A stretch of 14,307 nucleotides of DNA from JBCCZC01 sp039188505. GTDB lineage: Bacteria > Pseudomonadota > Gammaproteobacteria > Xanthomonadales > SZUA-38. Shown here one piece after another: positions 1 to 6,558 of this stretch. Numbering within the stretch: the stretch's first letter is position 1; each line of letters begins with the position of its first letter. Under the pieces are notes generated by a model, which ran no database searches, was not told the DNA's origin, and saw only the letters and a list, made by a program, of their open reading frames with translations. A program made the translations under genes and the position numbers. The DNA lies in assembly GCA_039188505.1 (NCBI GenBank), contig JBCCZC010000113.1, forward strand, positions 1-14,307. The letters run 5' to 3'.

Positions 1-5
1 ATGGA

Positions 6-72
6 GCCGCTTCCGCGCTTCTTGACCCCGACGCGCCGCGATGCGGCACCTCGGGCTCAAACCGCCCGAAAG
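6..72. repeat. 67-bp direct repeat, copy A
   Basis: This copy aligns without gaps to 130-196, with 59 of 67 positions identical by eye. It can fold as a nested hairpin. The arm CCCGA (27-31) pairs with TCGGG (51-55), and inside it GCCGC (35-39) pairs with GCGGC (43-47) around a GAT loop. TCGGG (51-55) can instead pair with a second CCCGA at 65-69, so the two folds exclude each other. The copies start 124 bp apart, which is not a multiple of three, so the repetition is not a protein repeat. Function is unknown; a dispersed intergenic repeat family or a leader RNA element are both possible. Confidence 0.8.
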
Positions 73-129
73 ACGGCCATTTGTTTTTCAGAAGCACAGA
101 AGCGCAGCGCCTCACCGCTGGCATCGTTC

Positions 130-196
130 GCCGCTTCCGCGCTTTTTGACCCCGAATTGCCGCGACACGGCACCTCGGGCCCAAACCGCCCGAGAG
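130..196. repeat. 67-bp direct repeat, copy B
   Basis: This is the second copy of the element at 6-72, ending 17 bp before the LysR start. The same three arms are kept: CCCGA (151-155), TCGGG (175-179) and CCCGA (189-193). The inner stem here is GCCG (159-162) with CGGC (168-171). Several of the eight substitutions fall in loops or internal bulges and the outer arms are unchanged, which fits selection on structure, though two copies cannot prove it. Its position just upstream of a regulator gene also allows an operator or leader role. Confidence 0.8.
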
Positions 197-213
197 CTCT
201 CCAGTCCTAGTTC

Positions 214-1143
214 ATGGAACTGAAGCAACTCCAACGCTTCCTCGCCGTCGCGAACGACGGCACCCTCGCCGCGGCTGCGCGCACGCTCGGGCTCACGCAG
301 CAGGCCCTCAGCGCGAGCCTGGCGTCACTCGAGAAGGAACTCGATGCGCGGCTCTTCGATCGGGCGCCGGGCGGGATCACGCGGCTGACCGGAGCCGGTG
401 AGGCGCTGCTACCGCATGCCCGGTCGCAGCTTGCAGGCGATCGCCGGGCACGTGATGCCGTGCGGGCGCTCCGGGATGCCGAGACGGGAACGGTTACCAT
501 CGGCATCGGCGAGACCTTCGCGGGCGACATCATCGCGGATGCGGTGACGCAGCTGCACCGGCTGCAACCGGAAGTGCGGGTCAACCTCATCGAGGGCTAC
601 TCCGAAAAGCTGCTCGAACGACTCTACTCGGGAGAATTCGACTTCGTGGCTGCCGGTCTCAGCGGCGAGACGCTCCCGGACGGCTTCGCCAGCGAGCGTA
701 TCTACTCCGCTGACGACGTCATCGCGGCTCGGCGCGACCACCCCCTTGCGGGCCGCCGCGCCCAGCTCGAGGAGCTGGCGGGATTCACCTGGCTCATCCC
801 CTACTCCCGGCCCTCGGACCGGGCCGTCATCGTCGATGCCTTCCTGGCTGCCGACCTCGACCCACCGCGGCGCTTCATCGGTACCGACGCCTACCGCATC
901 GGCATGAAGCTGCTTGCGGCGAACGATTTTCTGCTCATGACCCCCGCTGCGCTGGTGACGAATCGCCTTGCAACGACGCACTACGGGATCACGACGCTTG
1001 ACGTCTCGCGCCCCACGGTGCGCCGGAACGCGAGCCTCGTGGCCAGCGCCGAGCGCCCCATGACACCGGTCGCGCAGGCGCTCCACGACGCGATCCGAAA
1101 GGCGGCCTTGGGCTTTTCAGCTCCCCAGCAGAAGACGGGATGA
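214..1143 (+). CDS. LysR-family transcriptional regulator
   Basis: This is a cytoplasmic DNA-binding regulator of 309 residues, the usual LysR length. Residues 1-60 form the winged helix-turn-helix, with the family pattern of LxxFLAVA, AAARTLGLTQQALSASLASLE and LFDR near residues 7-50. Residues from about 91 to 295 form the periplasmic-binding-like effector domain, starting at GTVTIGIGE. The ATG at 214 gives the standard LysR N-terminus, although no strong ribosome binding site precedes it. Regulators of this family often control a divergent neighbour, which would lie left of the window. The dyad-bearing 67-bp repeats just upstream are candidate regulatory sequence. The ligand and targets cannot be inferred. 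It converges with the lipoprotein at 1174-1638, leaving only 30 bp between stops. Confidence 0.95.
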   Translation: MELKQLQRFLAVANDGTLAAAARTLGLTQQALSASLASLEKELDARLFDRAPGGITRLTGAGEALLPHARSQLAGDRRARDAVRALRDAETGTVTIGIGETFAGDIIADAVTQLHRLQPEVRVNLIEGYSEKLLERLYSGEFDFVAAGLSGETLPDGFASERIYSADDVIAARRDHPLAGRRAQLEELAGFTWLIPYSRPSDRAVIVDAFLAADLDPPRRFIGTDAYRIGMKLLAANDFLLMTPAALVTNRLATTHYGITTLDVSRPTVRRNASLVASAERPMTPVAQALHDAIRKAALGFSAPQQKTG

Positions 1144-1173
1144 TCGGAGCGACCGGGAAGCGGCCTTGCCGGC

Positions 1174-1638
1174 TCAGGGATTGGCGCGCAGGGCCTGGGT
1201 GCCGCCCGCCTCGGGCAAGCAGATGCGCGGTCCGCGAATCGCCCAGAAGTCACTCGACAGTTCTCGCTCGGCGCTGAACATGCAGTACTCGTAGGTCCAC
1301 AGGGACCCGCACTCGGTCTTCTTCTCACCACGCTGCAGGACCGCTACCCGGTAATTGCCCATGGCATCGGAGAAGAAGTGGTACCCGCTCGCGGGCCGGC
1401 CGCCCGCGGCGACATCGCCCGGCATGGGCAGATAGGCAAGGCACCCCGCCTGGCGGGCAGCCTCCACCATCTCTCCCCGGCTCCCCCGCAGGGCGAACCA
1501 CGGACCGTTCGCGCGACCATTCATGTCGCCAGCGATGAAAGCAGCGTCGCGATCCAGGCTCTCGAACCCCGCACAGCCCGCGAGAAGCAGCGCGAGGAGC
1601 CACCCGAACGGCCGCAGCTGGGGACCGTAGCGCCTCAT
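1174..1638 (-). CDS. Small cysteine-containing lipoprotein, unknown function
   Basis: This encodes 154 residues. The N-terminus has arginines at 2, 3 and 9, a hydrophobic stretch at 13-20 and a lipobox LAGC with the lipidated cysteine at 22. Ala23 at position +2 predicts sorting to the outer membrane under the Lol rule. The mature part has four further cysteines (66, 110, 119, 140), enough for two disulfides in the periplasm, and aromatic motifs around GYHFFSDAMGNYRVAV (85-100). I do not recognise the family. Its ATG overlaps the TGA of the upstream dehydrogenase gene (TCAT at 1635-1638 on the plus strand), so the two are almost surely co-transcribed and translationally coupled. Confidence 0.8.
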   Translation of the reverse strand: MRRYGPQLRPFGWLLALLLAGCAGFESLDRDAAFIAGDMNGRANGPWFALRGSRGEMVEAARQAGCLAYLPMPGDVAAGGRPASGYHFFSDAMGNYRVAVLQRGEKKTECGSLWTYEYCMFSAERELSSDFWAIRGPRICLPEAGGTQALRANP

Positions 1639-2618
1639 CCCGCAAGCCTAGCGGGATCGTCGCCGACGGCCGTGACGGAAACCGACGCCAGCGCCTCATC
1701 CAGCACCTCCGGCAACCGCGCCTCCACCTCCGGACCGCACCGGGTCGCGTCCCCCACGTGCTCCCGGTCGAGCTTGCGATCCAGCCAGATGCCCTCGCGA
1801 CTGATCGCCGGCCGGGTGGCGCCGAGCCAGAGCGCCGTGTCAGCGCCTTCGGGCGCGTCCCGCAGGATGCGGCGGAAAAGGCGGCGGAAGCCCGGTAGCG
1901 AGGTCTTGACGCCCTCGGTGTCGACCCAGCCCGGATGCATCGCGTAGGACCGGATTTCCGGGCCGAAGCGATCGTTCCAGTAGCGCGAGAGCACGACCTG
2001 CGCGCGCTTGTGCCGGGCGTAGGCCATGACGCCATCGTGGCGATCCGGGTGAAGGCCGTTCAGCCGGTCTGGCAGGAGGGGCGTCGAATACATACCTCCA
2101 GAGCTCATGTTGATGATGACGGCGCCGTCACCCAGCAGTCCGCCAGCAGCCAGACGCTCAGTCAGCAGATAGTGATTCAACAGGTTCGTCGCGTACGACG
2201 TCTCGAAGCCTTCGTCGGTGACCGAATGGTCGTTGAGCAGCACGCCCACGTTGTTGACCAGCACGTCCACCGGGCCGCCATCCCGCCCCAGCGTCGCAAC
2301 CAGCTCCGTGGTCTCGCGCACGAGCGACAGATCGGCCGCCAGCGTTTCCAGCTCGACACCGTCGGGGAGCCCCGCGGCCATCGCGTCGAGCTTGGGTCGA
2401 CTGCGAGCGACCGCGATCACACGGGCTCCGAGCCGCGCGGCGGCGATGGCGATTTCGTGGCCGATCCCCCCGCTTGCCCCCGTGACGAGCCAGGTCTGAC
2501 CCGACAGGTCGGCGTCGACCGGCTGCCCGGCAAGCCCCCGGCGATTGAAGCCGATGCGACTGAAGCGCGGCGCGAAGCCGAGATAGAAGCGGACGCCGAG
2601 CATGAGCTGGTCAATCAT
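1635..2618 (-). CDS. Short-chain dehydrogenase/reductase, DHRS12-like
   Basis: This is a 327-residue NAD(P)-dependent oxidoreductase of the SDR superfamily. A Rossmann fold begins at about residue 42, with the cofactor motif TGASGGIG at 46-53, Asp96 in AADLS and NNVG at 122-125. The catalytic set is Asn145, Ser172 or Ser173, Tyr200 and Lys204 (YARHK). The block MHPGWVDTEGV at 227-237 resembles DHRS12-type SDRs, whose substrate is poorly defined. About 40 residues precede the Rossmann fold, more than in a minimal SDR. The ATG at 2618 is the first good start after an in-frame stop and has AAGGA nine bases upstream, but that site lies in a hairpin loop and is covered by a short upstream ORF. It is the first gene of a two-gene unit with the lipoprotein. 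Confidence 0.92.
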   Translation of the reverse strand: MIDQLMLGVRFYLGFAPRFSRIGFNRRGLAGQPVDADLSGQTWLVTGASGGIGHEIAIAAARLGARVIAVARSRPKLDAMAAGLPDGVELETLAADLSLVRETTELVATLGRDGGPVDVLVNNVGVLLNDHSVTDEGFETSYATNLLNHYLLTERLAAGGLLGDGAVIINMSSGGMYSTPLLPDRLNGLHPDRHDGVMAYARHKRAQVVLSRYWNDRFGPEIRSYAMHPGWVDTEGVKTSLPGFRRLFRRILRDAPEGADTALWLGATRPAISREGIWLDRKLDREHVGDATRCGPEVEARLPEVLDEALASVSVTAVGDDPARLAG

Positions 2619-2646
2619 TGCGCACAGTCCTTGTTGTGCGCGCCAT
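2611..2646 (-). CDS. Putative 11-residue upstream ORF (leader peptide)
   Basis: On the minus strand an ATG at 2646-2644 opens a frame reading MARTTRTVRND. It ends at TGA 2613-2611, overlapping the dehydrogenase start (2618-2616) in another frame. GGAGAGGA sits about five bases upstream of this ATG, a better ribosome binding site than the dehydrogenase has. Translation would run through the hairpin that contains the dehydrogenase ribosome binding site, so it could open that hairpin or couple the two starts. This is inference from layout only, and such short frames often occur by chance. Confidence 0.3.
   Translation of the reverse strand: MARTTRTVRND
2620..2641 (-). promoter_or_regulatory. 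Hairpin presenting the dehydrogenase ribosome binding site
   Basis: A perfect 7-bp stem pairs GCGCACA (2620-2626) with TGTGCGC (2635-2641) around an 8-base loop. In the minus-strand transcript the loop reads ACAAGGAC, so the AAGGA ribosome binding site of the gene starting at 2618 lies in the loop and the stem ends one base from the ATG. This placement could modulate initiation. Confidence 0.5.
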
Positions 2647-2823
2647 CAAGGTCCTCTCCGGCGGTCGTGGGAAGGAAGCCGGCGAGCGTAGCGACCGGTC
2701 GGCGCGTCATGAGCATAAAGGGACTCCATGGGCGGGCTGGCCCCGTGTTTTCGCGCATCTGCCGTGAGCAGGACGCCAAGACGTTGATCGACATCATGCC
2801 CCAACGGATGCAAGCCGGGCACC
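2642..2823. other. Divergent intergenic region
   Basis: This 182-bp gap lies between the dehydrogenase leader and the kinase gene and must hold both promoters. Apart from the upstream ORF and its ribosome binding site at the left edge, I see no convincing gene, RNA or sigma-70 promoter. On the minus strand, TATGCT within TTTATGCT (around 2711-2718) is a possible -10 without a clear -35. Confidence 0.4.
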
Positions 2824-4356
2824 ATGAAGCTGATGACGACACTGGCGGATCATGCGGAACTGATACGCGCTCTGGCGCACTGGCTCGGTGAGGCCTGCGG
2901 CGCTCCGTCGGCGATCATCGAAACCCACATCTCCTCCGTGATCCTGGTCGGCAGACACGCTTTCAAGCTGAAGAAGCCCGTGGACTTCGGCTTCGTCAAC
3001 TTCCTCTCGCTCGCGGACCGGAAGCATTTCTGCGAAGAGGAACTACGGCTGAACGGGCGCATGGCACCGTCGATCTACATCGATGTCGCGCCCGTCTTCG
3101 GGACGCCGTCCACGCCGCGACTCAGCGGGGATGGCGAGCCGATCGAGTACGCGGTAAGGATGCACCGCTTCGAACAGCGGGAGCTGCTGGACCGCCTCGC
3201 CGAGAGCCACGGGATCGCACCGGTCTGGATCGACGACCTGGCCGAGCGGGTGGCGGCCTTCCACGGCAGCATCGACCATGTCGACCCTGCCGCGCCCTGG
3301 GGTCAACCGGCGACGGTGATTGGTCCCGTGCGGGCGAACTTCGAGCATCTCGGGTCCCTCGCCCTACCGCAGGGTCGCCTCGATCAGGTCGCGCGGATCG
3401 CGGCCTGGACCGAAGCGCGGATCGATGCGCTCTCACCGCTGCTCGAACGACGCCGCCGCGAGGGGTGGATCCGCGAATGTCACGGCGACATGCACCTTGG
3501 GAACATGGCGCTCATCGGCCAGGAGATCGAAGTCTTCGACGGCATCGAGTTCAACCATGAATTGCGCTGGATCGACCTGCAGAGCGACGTGGCCTTCCTC
3601 ACCATGGATCTCCAGCATCGCAACCAAGCGGAGCTCGCCTGGCGTTTCCTCAATCGGTATCTCGCGAACACGGGCGACTACGCCGGCATGGCCCTGCACG
3701 CCTTCTACCAGACCTATCGCGCGATGGTGCGCGCCAAGATCGACGGGCTTCGGGCGACCGATCCCTCACTCCCGGACGCAGAGCGGACGCGGCTCCAGCG
3801 CGACCTGGGCGTTCTGCTCGATCTCGCCGAATCGTTCACCCGGCTACGGACACCCAGACTCGCCCTCACCTGCGGCTTGTCGGGCTCCGGCAAATCGACC
3901 GCGGCGCGGCGCATCGCGCACCGCGAGGGCTGCATTCAGCTTCGGTCGGACGTCGAGCGCAAGCGCCTCCACGGCCTGGCTGCGCGCGCGGATAGTCGCT
4001 CGGACATCGGCGGCGGCATCTACGGCCCCGAGGCTTCGGCAGCGACCTACGCGAGGCTTCTGGACCTCACCGGGCAACTGCTTGCGGCGGATGTGTCGGT
4101 CATCGTCGACGCGGCGTTTCTCAAGCGTGCCCAGCGTACGCCGTTCCTCGAGCTCGCCGCGGCGCGCGGCGTTGCCGCGGAAATCCTCTGGTGTGATGCG
4201 GACCTCGACGTGCTGCGCGAGCGGGTGACAGCACGGCGCGGCGACGCGTCCGAGGCGACGGTCGAGGTGCTTGAACGGCAGGTCGCGTCCTTCGAGCCGC
4301 CGGGTGCCGGCGAGCCGTTTCGCCGCTTCCCCACCGACACGCCTTCCGTCGCCTGA
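2824..4356 (+). CDS. Bifunctional APH-family kinase / P-loop ATP-binding protein
   Basis: This encodes a two-domain protein of 510 residues. Residues 1 to about 340 form an aminoglycoside-phosphotransferase-like kinase of the COG2187 type. It shows KLKKPVDFGF at 48-57 near the expected ATP-binding lysine, the catalytic loop HGDMHLGN (220-227) and the metal-binding aspartate in FDGIEF (Asp239). Residues from about 345 form a COG0645-type P-loop kinase, with Walker A GLSGSGKS (351-358), RSDVERKR (374-381) and Asp429 in IVDAAF. Both catalytic cores look intact. The fused arrangement recurs in bacteria, but the substrate is not established; drug resistance should not be assumed. The start at 2824 is preferred for length, and an ATG nine bases downstream is an alternative. 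No strong ribosome binding site is visible. Confidence 0.9.
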   Translation: MKLMTTLADHAELIRALAHWLGEACGAPSAIIETHISSVILVGRHAFKLKKPVDFGFVNFLSLADRKHFCEEELRLNGRMAPSIYIDVAPVFGTPSTPRLSGDGEPIEYAVRMHRFEQRELLDRLAESHGIAPVWIDDLAERVAAFHGSIDHVDPAAPWGQPATVIGPVRANFEHLGSLALPQGRLDQVARIAAWTEARIDALSPLLERRRREGWIRECHGDMHLGNMALIGQEIEVFDGIEFNHELRWIDLQSDVAFLTMDLQHRNQAELAWRFLNRYLANTGDYAGMALHAFYQTYRAMVRAKIDGLRATDPSLPDAERTRLQRDLGVLLDLAESFTRLRTPRLALTCGLSGSGKSTAARRIAHREGCIQLRSDVERKRLHGLAARADSRSDIGGGIYGPEASAATYARLLDLTGQLLAADVSVIVDAAFLKRAQRTPFLELAAARGVAAEILWCDADLDVLRERVTARRGDASEATVEVLERQVASFEPPGAGEPFRRFPTDTPSVA

Positions 4357-4421
4357 CCCGTCGTCACTGCCCGTTCGCCGGAATCCGCTAGCATGCGCGA
4401 ATCCCGACGACCGGCAAGGCC

Positions 4422-5426
4422 ATGATCGACCCGACACTGCCCCTGATCGACCTGCACCGCCACCTCGACGGCAACGTCCGTCTCCAGACGATTCTCGAGC
4501 TCGCCGATGCCCACGGCATCGACCTGCCGGCCCGAACCGTCGAGGCGCTGCGCCCCTTTGTCGTCATCGAGGATCGGGCGAGCGATCTGATGGATTTCAT
4601 CGGCCGCTTCCACTATCTCACCGTGGTCCTCGTCGACTACGACGCCTGCCGGCGGGTCGCTTATGAAAACATGCTCGATGCCCGCGACGAGGGTCTCGAC
4701 TACCTGGAGCTGCGCTTCAGCCCGTGGTTCATGGCCGAAGCCCATGGCCTCGACGCCAGCGGAGTCACCGAAGCGGTGCTCGACGGAATCGAGGCCGGGA
4801 AGCGCGAGACCGATATCCCCGCCGGAGCCATCGGCATTCTCAGCCGCACCTACGGCGAGGACGTCTGCATGAAGGAACTCGAGGCGCTCCTCGCCCATCA
4901 AGACCGCCTCGTCGCGGTGGACCTGGCCGGTGACGAGGTCAATTTTCCCGCCGCTCGCTTCCGTCCGCATTTCGATCGGGTACGCGAAGCGGGCCTCAAG
5001 GTGACGATTCACGCCGGCGAAGCCGACGGGCCGGCCTCGATCCGCTCGGCCATCGAGGATCTCGGCGCCGACCGCATCGGCCACGGCGTCCGCTGCGTCG
5101 AGGATCCAGCCCTGATGGCGCTTCTCGCCGAGCGGCGTATCGGTCTGGAGGTCAGCCTCACGTCGAACGTCCACACCCAGACGACGGTCGATTTCGCCTC
5201 GCATCCGCTGCGGCAGATCCTCGACGCCGGCATTGTCGCCTCGCTCAACACCGACGACCCGGCCATCAGCGGTATCGATCTGCGGCACGAGTACGCCGTC
5301 GCTGCACCCGCGGCGGGGCTTGATGAGACAATGACGCGGCAGACCCAGGCAAACGCGCTGGCGATGGCCTTCCTGGACGCGGGTCAGCGCGCGTCGCTTG
5401 CCGCCGGAAGAAGCCGGGCCGGCTGA
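4422..5426 (+). CDS. add: Adenosine deaminase
   Basis: This cytoplasmic zinc enzyme hydrolyses adenosine and deoxyadenosine to inosine and deoxyinosine plus ammonia in purine salvage. It has 334 residues, close to the E. coli enzyme, and matches it along its length. The zinc and catalytic residues are all present: His12 and His14 in DLHRHLDGN, His197 and Glu200 in TIHAGEA, His221 in RIGHG, and Asp278-Asp279 in SLNTDDP. DACRRVA (74-80) and ELRFSP (96-101) are further family blocks. The gene starts 65 bp after the kinase stop on the same strand, so co-transcription is possible. The purine-like ribosome binding site AAGG lies very close to the ATG, so the start is supported mainly by homology. 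The last 15 residues diverge from the E. coli tail. Confidence 0.96.
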   Translation: MIDPTLPLIDLHRHLDGNVRLQTILELADAHGIDLPARTVEALRPFVVIEDRASDLMDFIGRFHYLTVVLVDYDACRRVAYENMLDARDEGLDYLELRFSPWFMAEAHGLDASGVTEAVLDGIEAGKRETDIPAGAIGILSRTYGEDVCMKELEALLAHQDRLVAVDLAGDEVNFPAARFRPHFDRVREAGLKVTIHAGEADGPASIRSAIEDLGADRIGHGVRCVEDPALMALLAERRIGLEVSLTSNVHTQTTVDFASHPLRQILDAGIVASLNTDDPAISGIDLRHEYAVAAPAAGLDETMTRQTQANALAMAFLDAGQRASLAAGRSRAG

Positions 5427-5478
5427 CGCGTTGACGGACGTCAAGGTCCGCTCCCGGACGTGCCGGTAGCGTGACTTC

Positions 5479-5540
5479 GAACCCGGGAGGCCCCCCTGGC
5501 GAGAAGCGCTGGCGAGTGCGATCTGCCAACTCCCGGGTTC
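5479..5540. repeat. 11-bp perfect inverted repeat with internal direct repeats
   Basis: GAACCCGGGAG (5479-5489) and CTCCCGGGTTC (5530-5540) are exact reverse complements separated by 40 bp. The loop holds CTGGCGAG twice, at 5496-5503 and 5509-5516, 13 bp apart. There is no T-tract. It could be a degenerate small mobile or REP-like element, an operator or an RNA hairpin; the sequence alone does not decide. Confidence 0.6.
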
Positions 5541-5594
5541 CTTCTCCCGCAGCCGCGGCTTCGCCCGCCGCGCCCGGTCGCCATTCCCTGAAAC

Positions 5595-5624
5595 TTGCAT
5601 CGGTTTCGCCACTTCGGGTTATTC
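5595..5624 (+). promoter_or_regulatory. Possible sigma-70 promoter for the BLUF gene
   Basis: TTGCAT (5595-5600) and TTATTC (5619-5624) are 18 bp apart, and the -10-like element ends 27 bp before the ATG. This is the most AT-rich spot in the gap. The -10 is a weak match. Confidence 0.3.
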
Positions 5625-5651
5625 TCTCGGTCCGACCTGGGGAGATCGGCA

Positions 5652-6065
5652 ATGGGTCTGCGACAGCTGTTGTACATGAGCGAACTGGCTCGACCATTCG
5701 AGTCGAGCCTACTCGAGGACATCAAGGCCGCTTCGGGGCGCAACAACGAGCGCTGGCAGGTCTCCGGCTGCCTGCTCTACTCGAAGGGACACTTCCTGCA
5801 GCTGCTCGAAGGACCCGAGGAGTCGGTCGAACGGCTCTTCGGCATCATCAGCGCCGACGGCCGGCATGCCCGCGTGCGCGTGCTCCACGATGTGCCGATC
5901 AAGGAGCGCCTCTTCGACGGCTGGGAGATGCGCACCTACAACCTGGAATCGCGCAGCGATCTGCCGCAGGAATTTATTGATCGCGTGCTCGACTGGATCG
6001 AGCGGCACGAGAGCAACCCGCTCTTCCTTTTCCGCATCCTCGACGACTTCCGCAACTACCTCTAG
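5652..6065 (+). CDS. BLUF-domain blue-light photoreceptor (short, PixD-like)
   Basis: This is a 137-residue flavin-binding blue-light sensor made of the BLUF domain plus a short C-terminal helical tail, with no output domain. The key residues sit at the same numbers as in cyanobacterial Slr1694/PixD: Tyr8 and Gln50 for the light-driven hydrogen-bond switch, Asn31/Asn32 at the flavin, Trp91 and Met93 on strand beta-5. SGCLLYSKGHFLQLLEGP (38-55) is the family core. The ATG at 5652 is chosen because GGGGAG lies seven bases upstream and because it gives the canonical numbering; a TTG 57 bp upstream lies in the promoter region. Stand-alone BLUF proteins act through partner proteins, and no obvious partner is adjacent. 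Its TAG shares a CTAG with the TAG of the convergent lipoprotein gene. Confidence 0.95.
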   Translation: MGLRQLLYMSELARPFESSLLEDIKAASGRNNERWQVSGCLLYSKGHFLQLLEGPEESVERLFGIISADGRHARVRVLHDVPIKERLFDGWEMRTYNLESRSDLPQEFIDRVLDWIERHESNPLFLFRILDDFRNYL

Positions 6066-6439
6066 CGTTCGCGGATCAGCATGAAGCGCTCGCCCTCGCC
6101 GCCGCGCCCGGCATAGATCAGCTGACCGTCCGCGGGCAGGAACACCAGCGGGGTGGCGTCTTCCGGGTCTGCCGGCGTGAACAGGACCCGCCGTGGCGCG
6201 GGGCTCCATTCCCAGCTTCCCTCGACCAGCTGTCCCGCCGGAGGTCCCGCGCCGAGAATCTTGCGCGCCACGAAACCCGAGCCGTCGGGGTACAGCGTCA
6301 GCAGGATGACGAGATCCTGGCCGCTGGCGTCCTTCGCCTGGCCGTGAAAGACGTCCGTGCGGCCGCTTCCGGGCTCCGCCGGGGGAGCGGCGCAGCCCCA
6401 GAGCACAACGAGCAGCAGACACGGCAAGAGCTTGCGCAT
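6062..6439 (-). CDS. NlpE-like small lipoprotein
   Basis: This encodes 125 residues. The N-terminus (MRKLLPCLLLVVLWGC) is a lipoprotein signal with the lipidated cysteine at 16, and Ala17 at +2 predicts outer-membrane sorting. The mature domain has the spacing of the NlpE N-terminal fold: LTLYPDGSG (48-56), a polar strand, GSWEW (74-78), RVLFT (84-88), then DGQLIYA (104-110) and a final strand. It lacks the CXXC found in E. coli NlpE, so copper binding or thiol sensing should not be assumed. The ATG at 6439 has GGAG six bases upstream and begins the signal peptide; a longer frame to 6571 adds a non-signal extension and is rejected. It is divergent from the methyltransferase gene and convergent with the BLUF gene. 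Confidence 0.75.
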   Translation of the reverse strand: MRKLLPCLLLVVLWGCAAPPAEPGSGRTDVFHGQAKDASGQDLVILLTLYPDGSGFVARKILGAGPPAGQLVEGSWEWSPAPRRVLFTPADPEDATPLVFLPADGQLIYAGRGGEGERFMLIRER

Positions 6440-6558
6440 GGGCGACTCCGATCCCTGAACCAGCGCCAAGCCTACGCGAGCTGCGCGGCAGTCGCTTGAC
6501 GCTCGCCTGACGGCCGCCGTGTTCCGATCTGCACTTCCGGAACCACGCGAACTCGACC
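6440..6558. promoter_or_regulatory. Divergent promoter region
   Basis: These 119 bp separate the lipoprotein (-) and the exported methyltransferase-like gene (+) and must carry both promoters. On the plus strand TTGACG at 6496-6501 is a good -35, but no good -10 follows at 16-18 bp. Confidence 0.35.

Larger units (their letters stand above)
5427..5651. other. Non-coding gap between add and the BLUF gene
   Basis: These 225 bp contain no supportable gene. Two short hairpins follow add directly: TTGAC/GTCAA (5431-5444) and GTCCG/CGGAC (5446-5459). Neither has a T-tract, so they are only weak terminator candidates. Further right are the 11-bp inverted repeat at 5479-5540 and a possible promoter near 5595-5624. 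Confidence 0.5.

Noticed and set aside
1..210. Open frame covering the 67-bp repeats
   Set aside because: The two repeat copies fall in different frames and there is no recognisable protein or ribosome binding site; the repeats are better read as non-coding.
2824..4356. Aminoglycoside resistance gene
   Set aside because: The APH-like fold belongs to the COG2187 fusion type with a P-loop partner domain, not to known resistance enzymes.
4389..4394. TAGCAT as a -10 element for add
   Set aside because: No acceptable -35 lies 16-18 bp upstream, so a dedicated promoter cannot be supported.
5471..5545. tRNA-like T-arm sequence (GGGTTCGAAG on the minus strand) near the inverted repeat
   Set aside because: The flanking bases cannot form the T-stem and no acceptor or anticodon arm can be drawn.
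4047..5612. Long minus-strand open frame antisense to the kinase end and add
   Set aside because: The opposite strand encodes adenosine deaminase with all catalytic motifs; the antisense product shows no fold or motif.
5595..5651. Upstream TTG start for the BLUF gene
   Set aside because: It overlaps the likely promoter, adds a non-conserved 19-residue tail and spoils canonical BLUF numbering; the ATG at 5652 has a good ribosome binding site.
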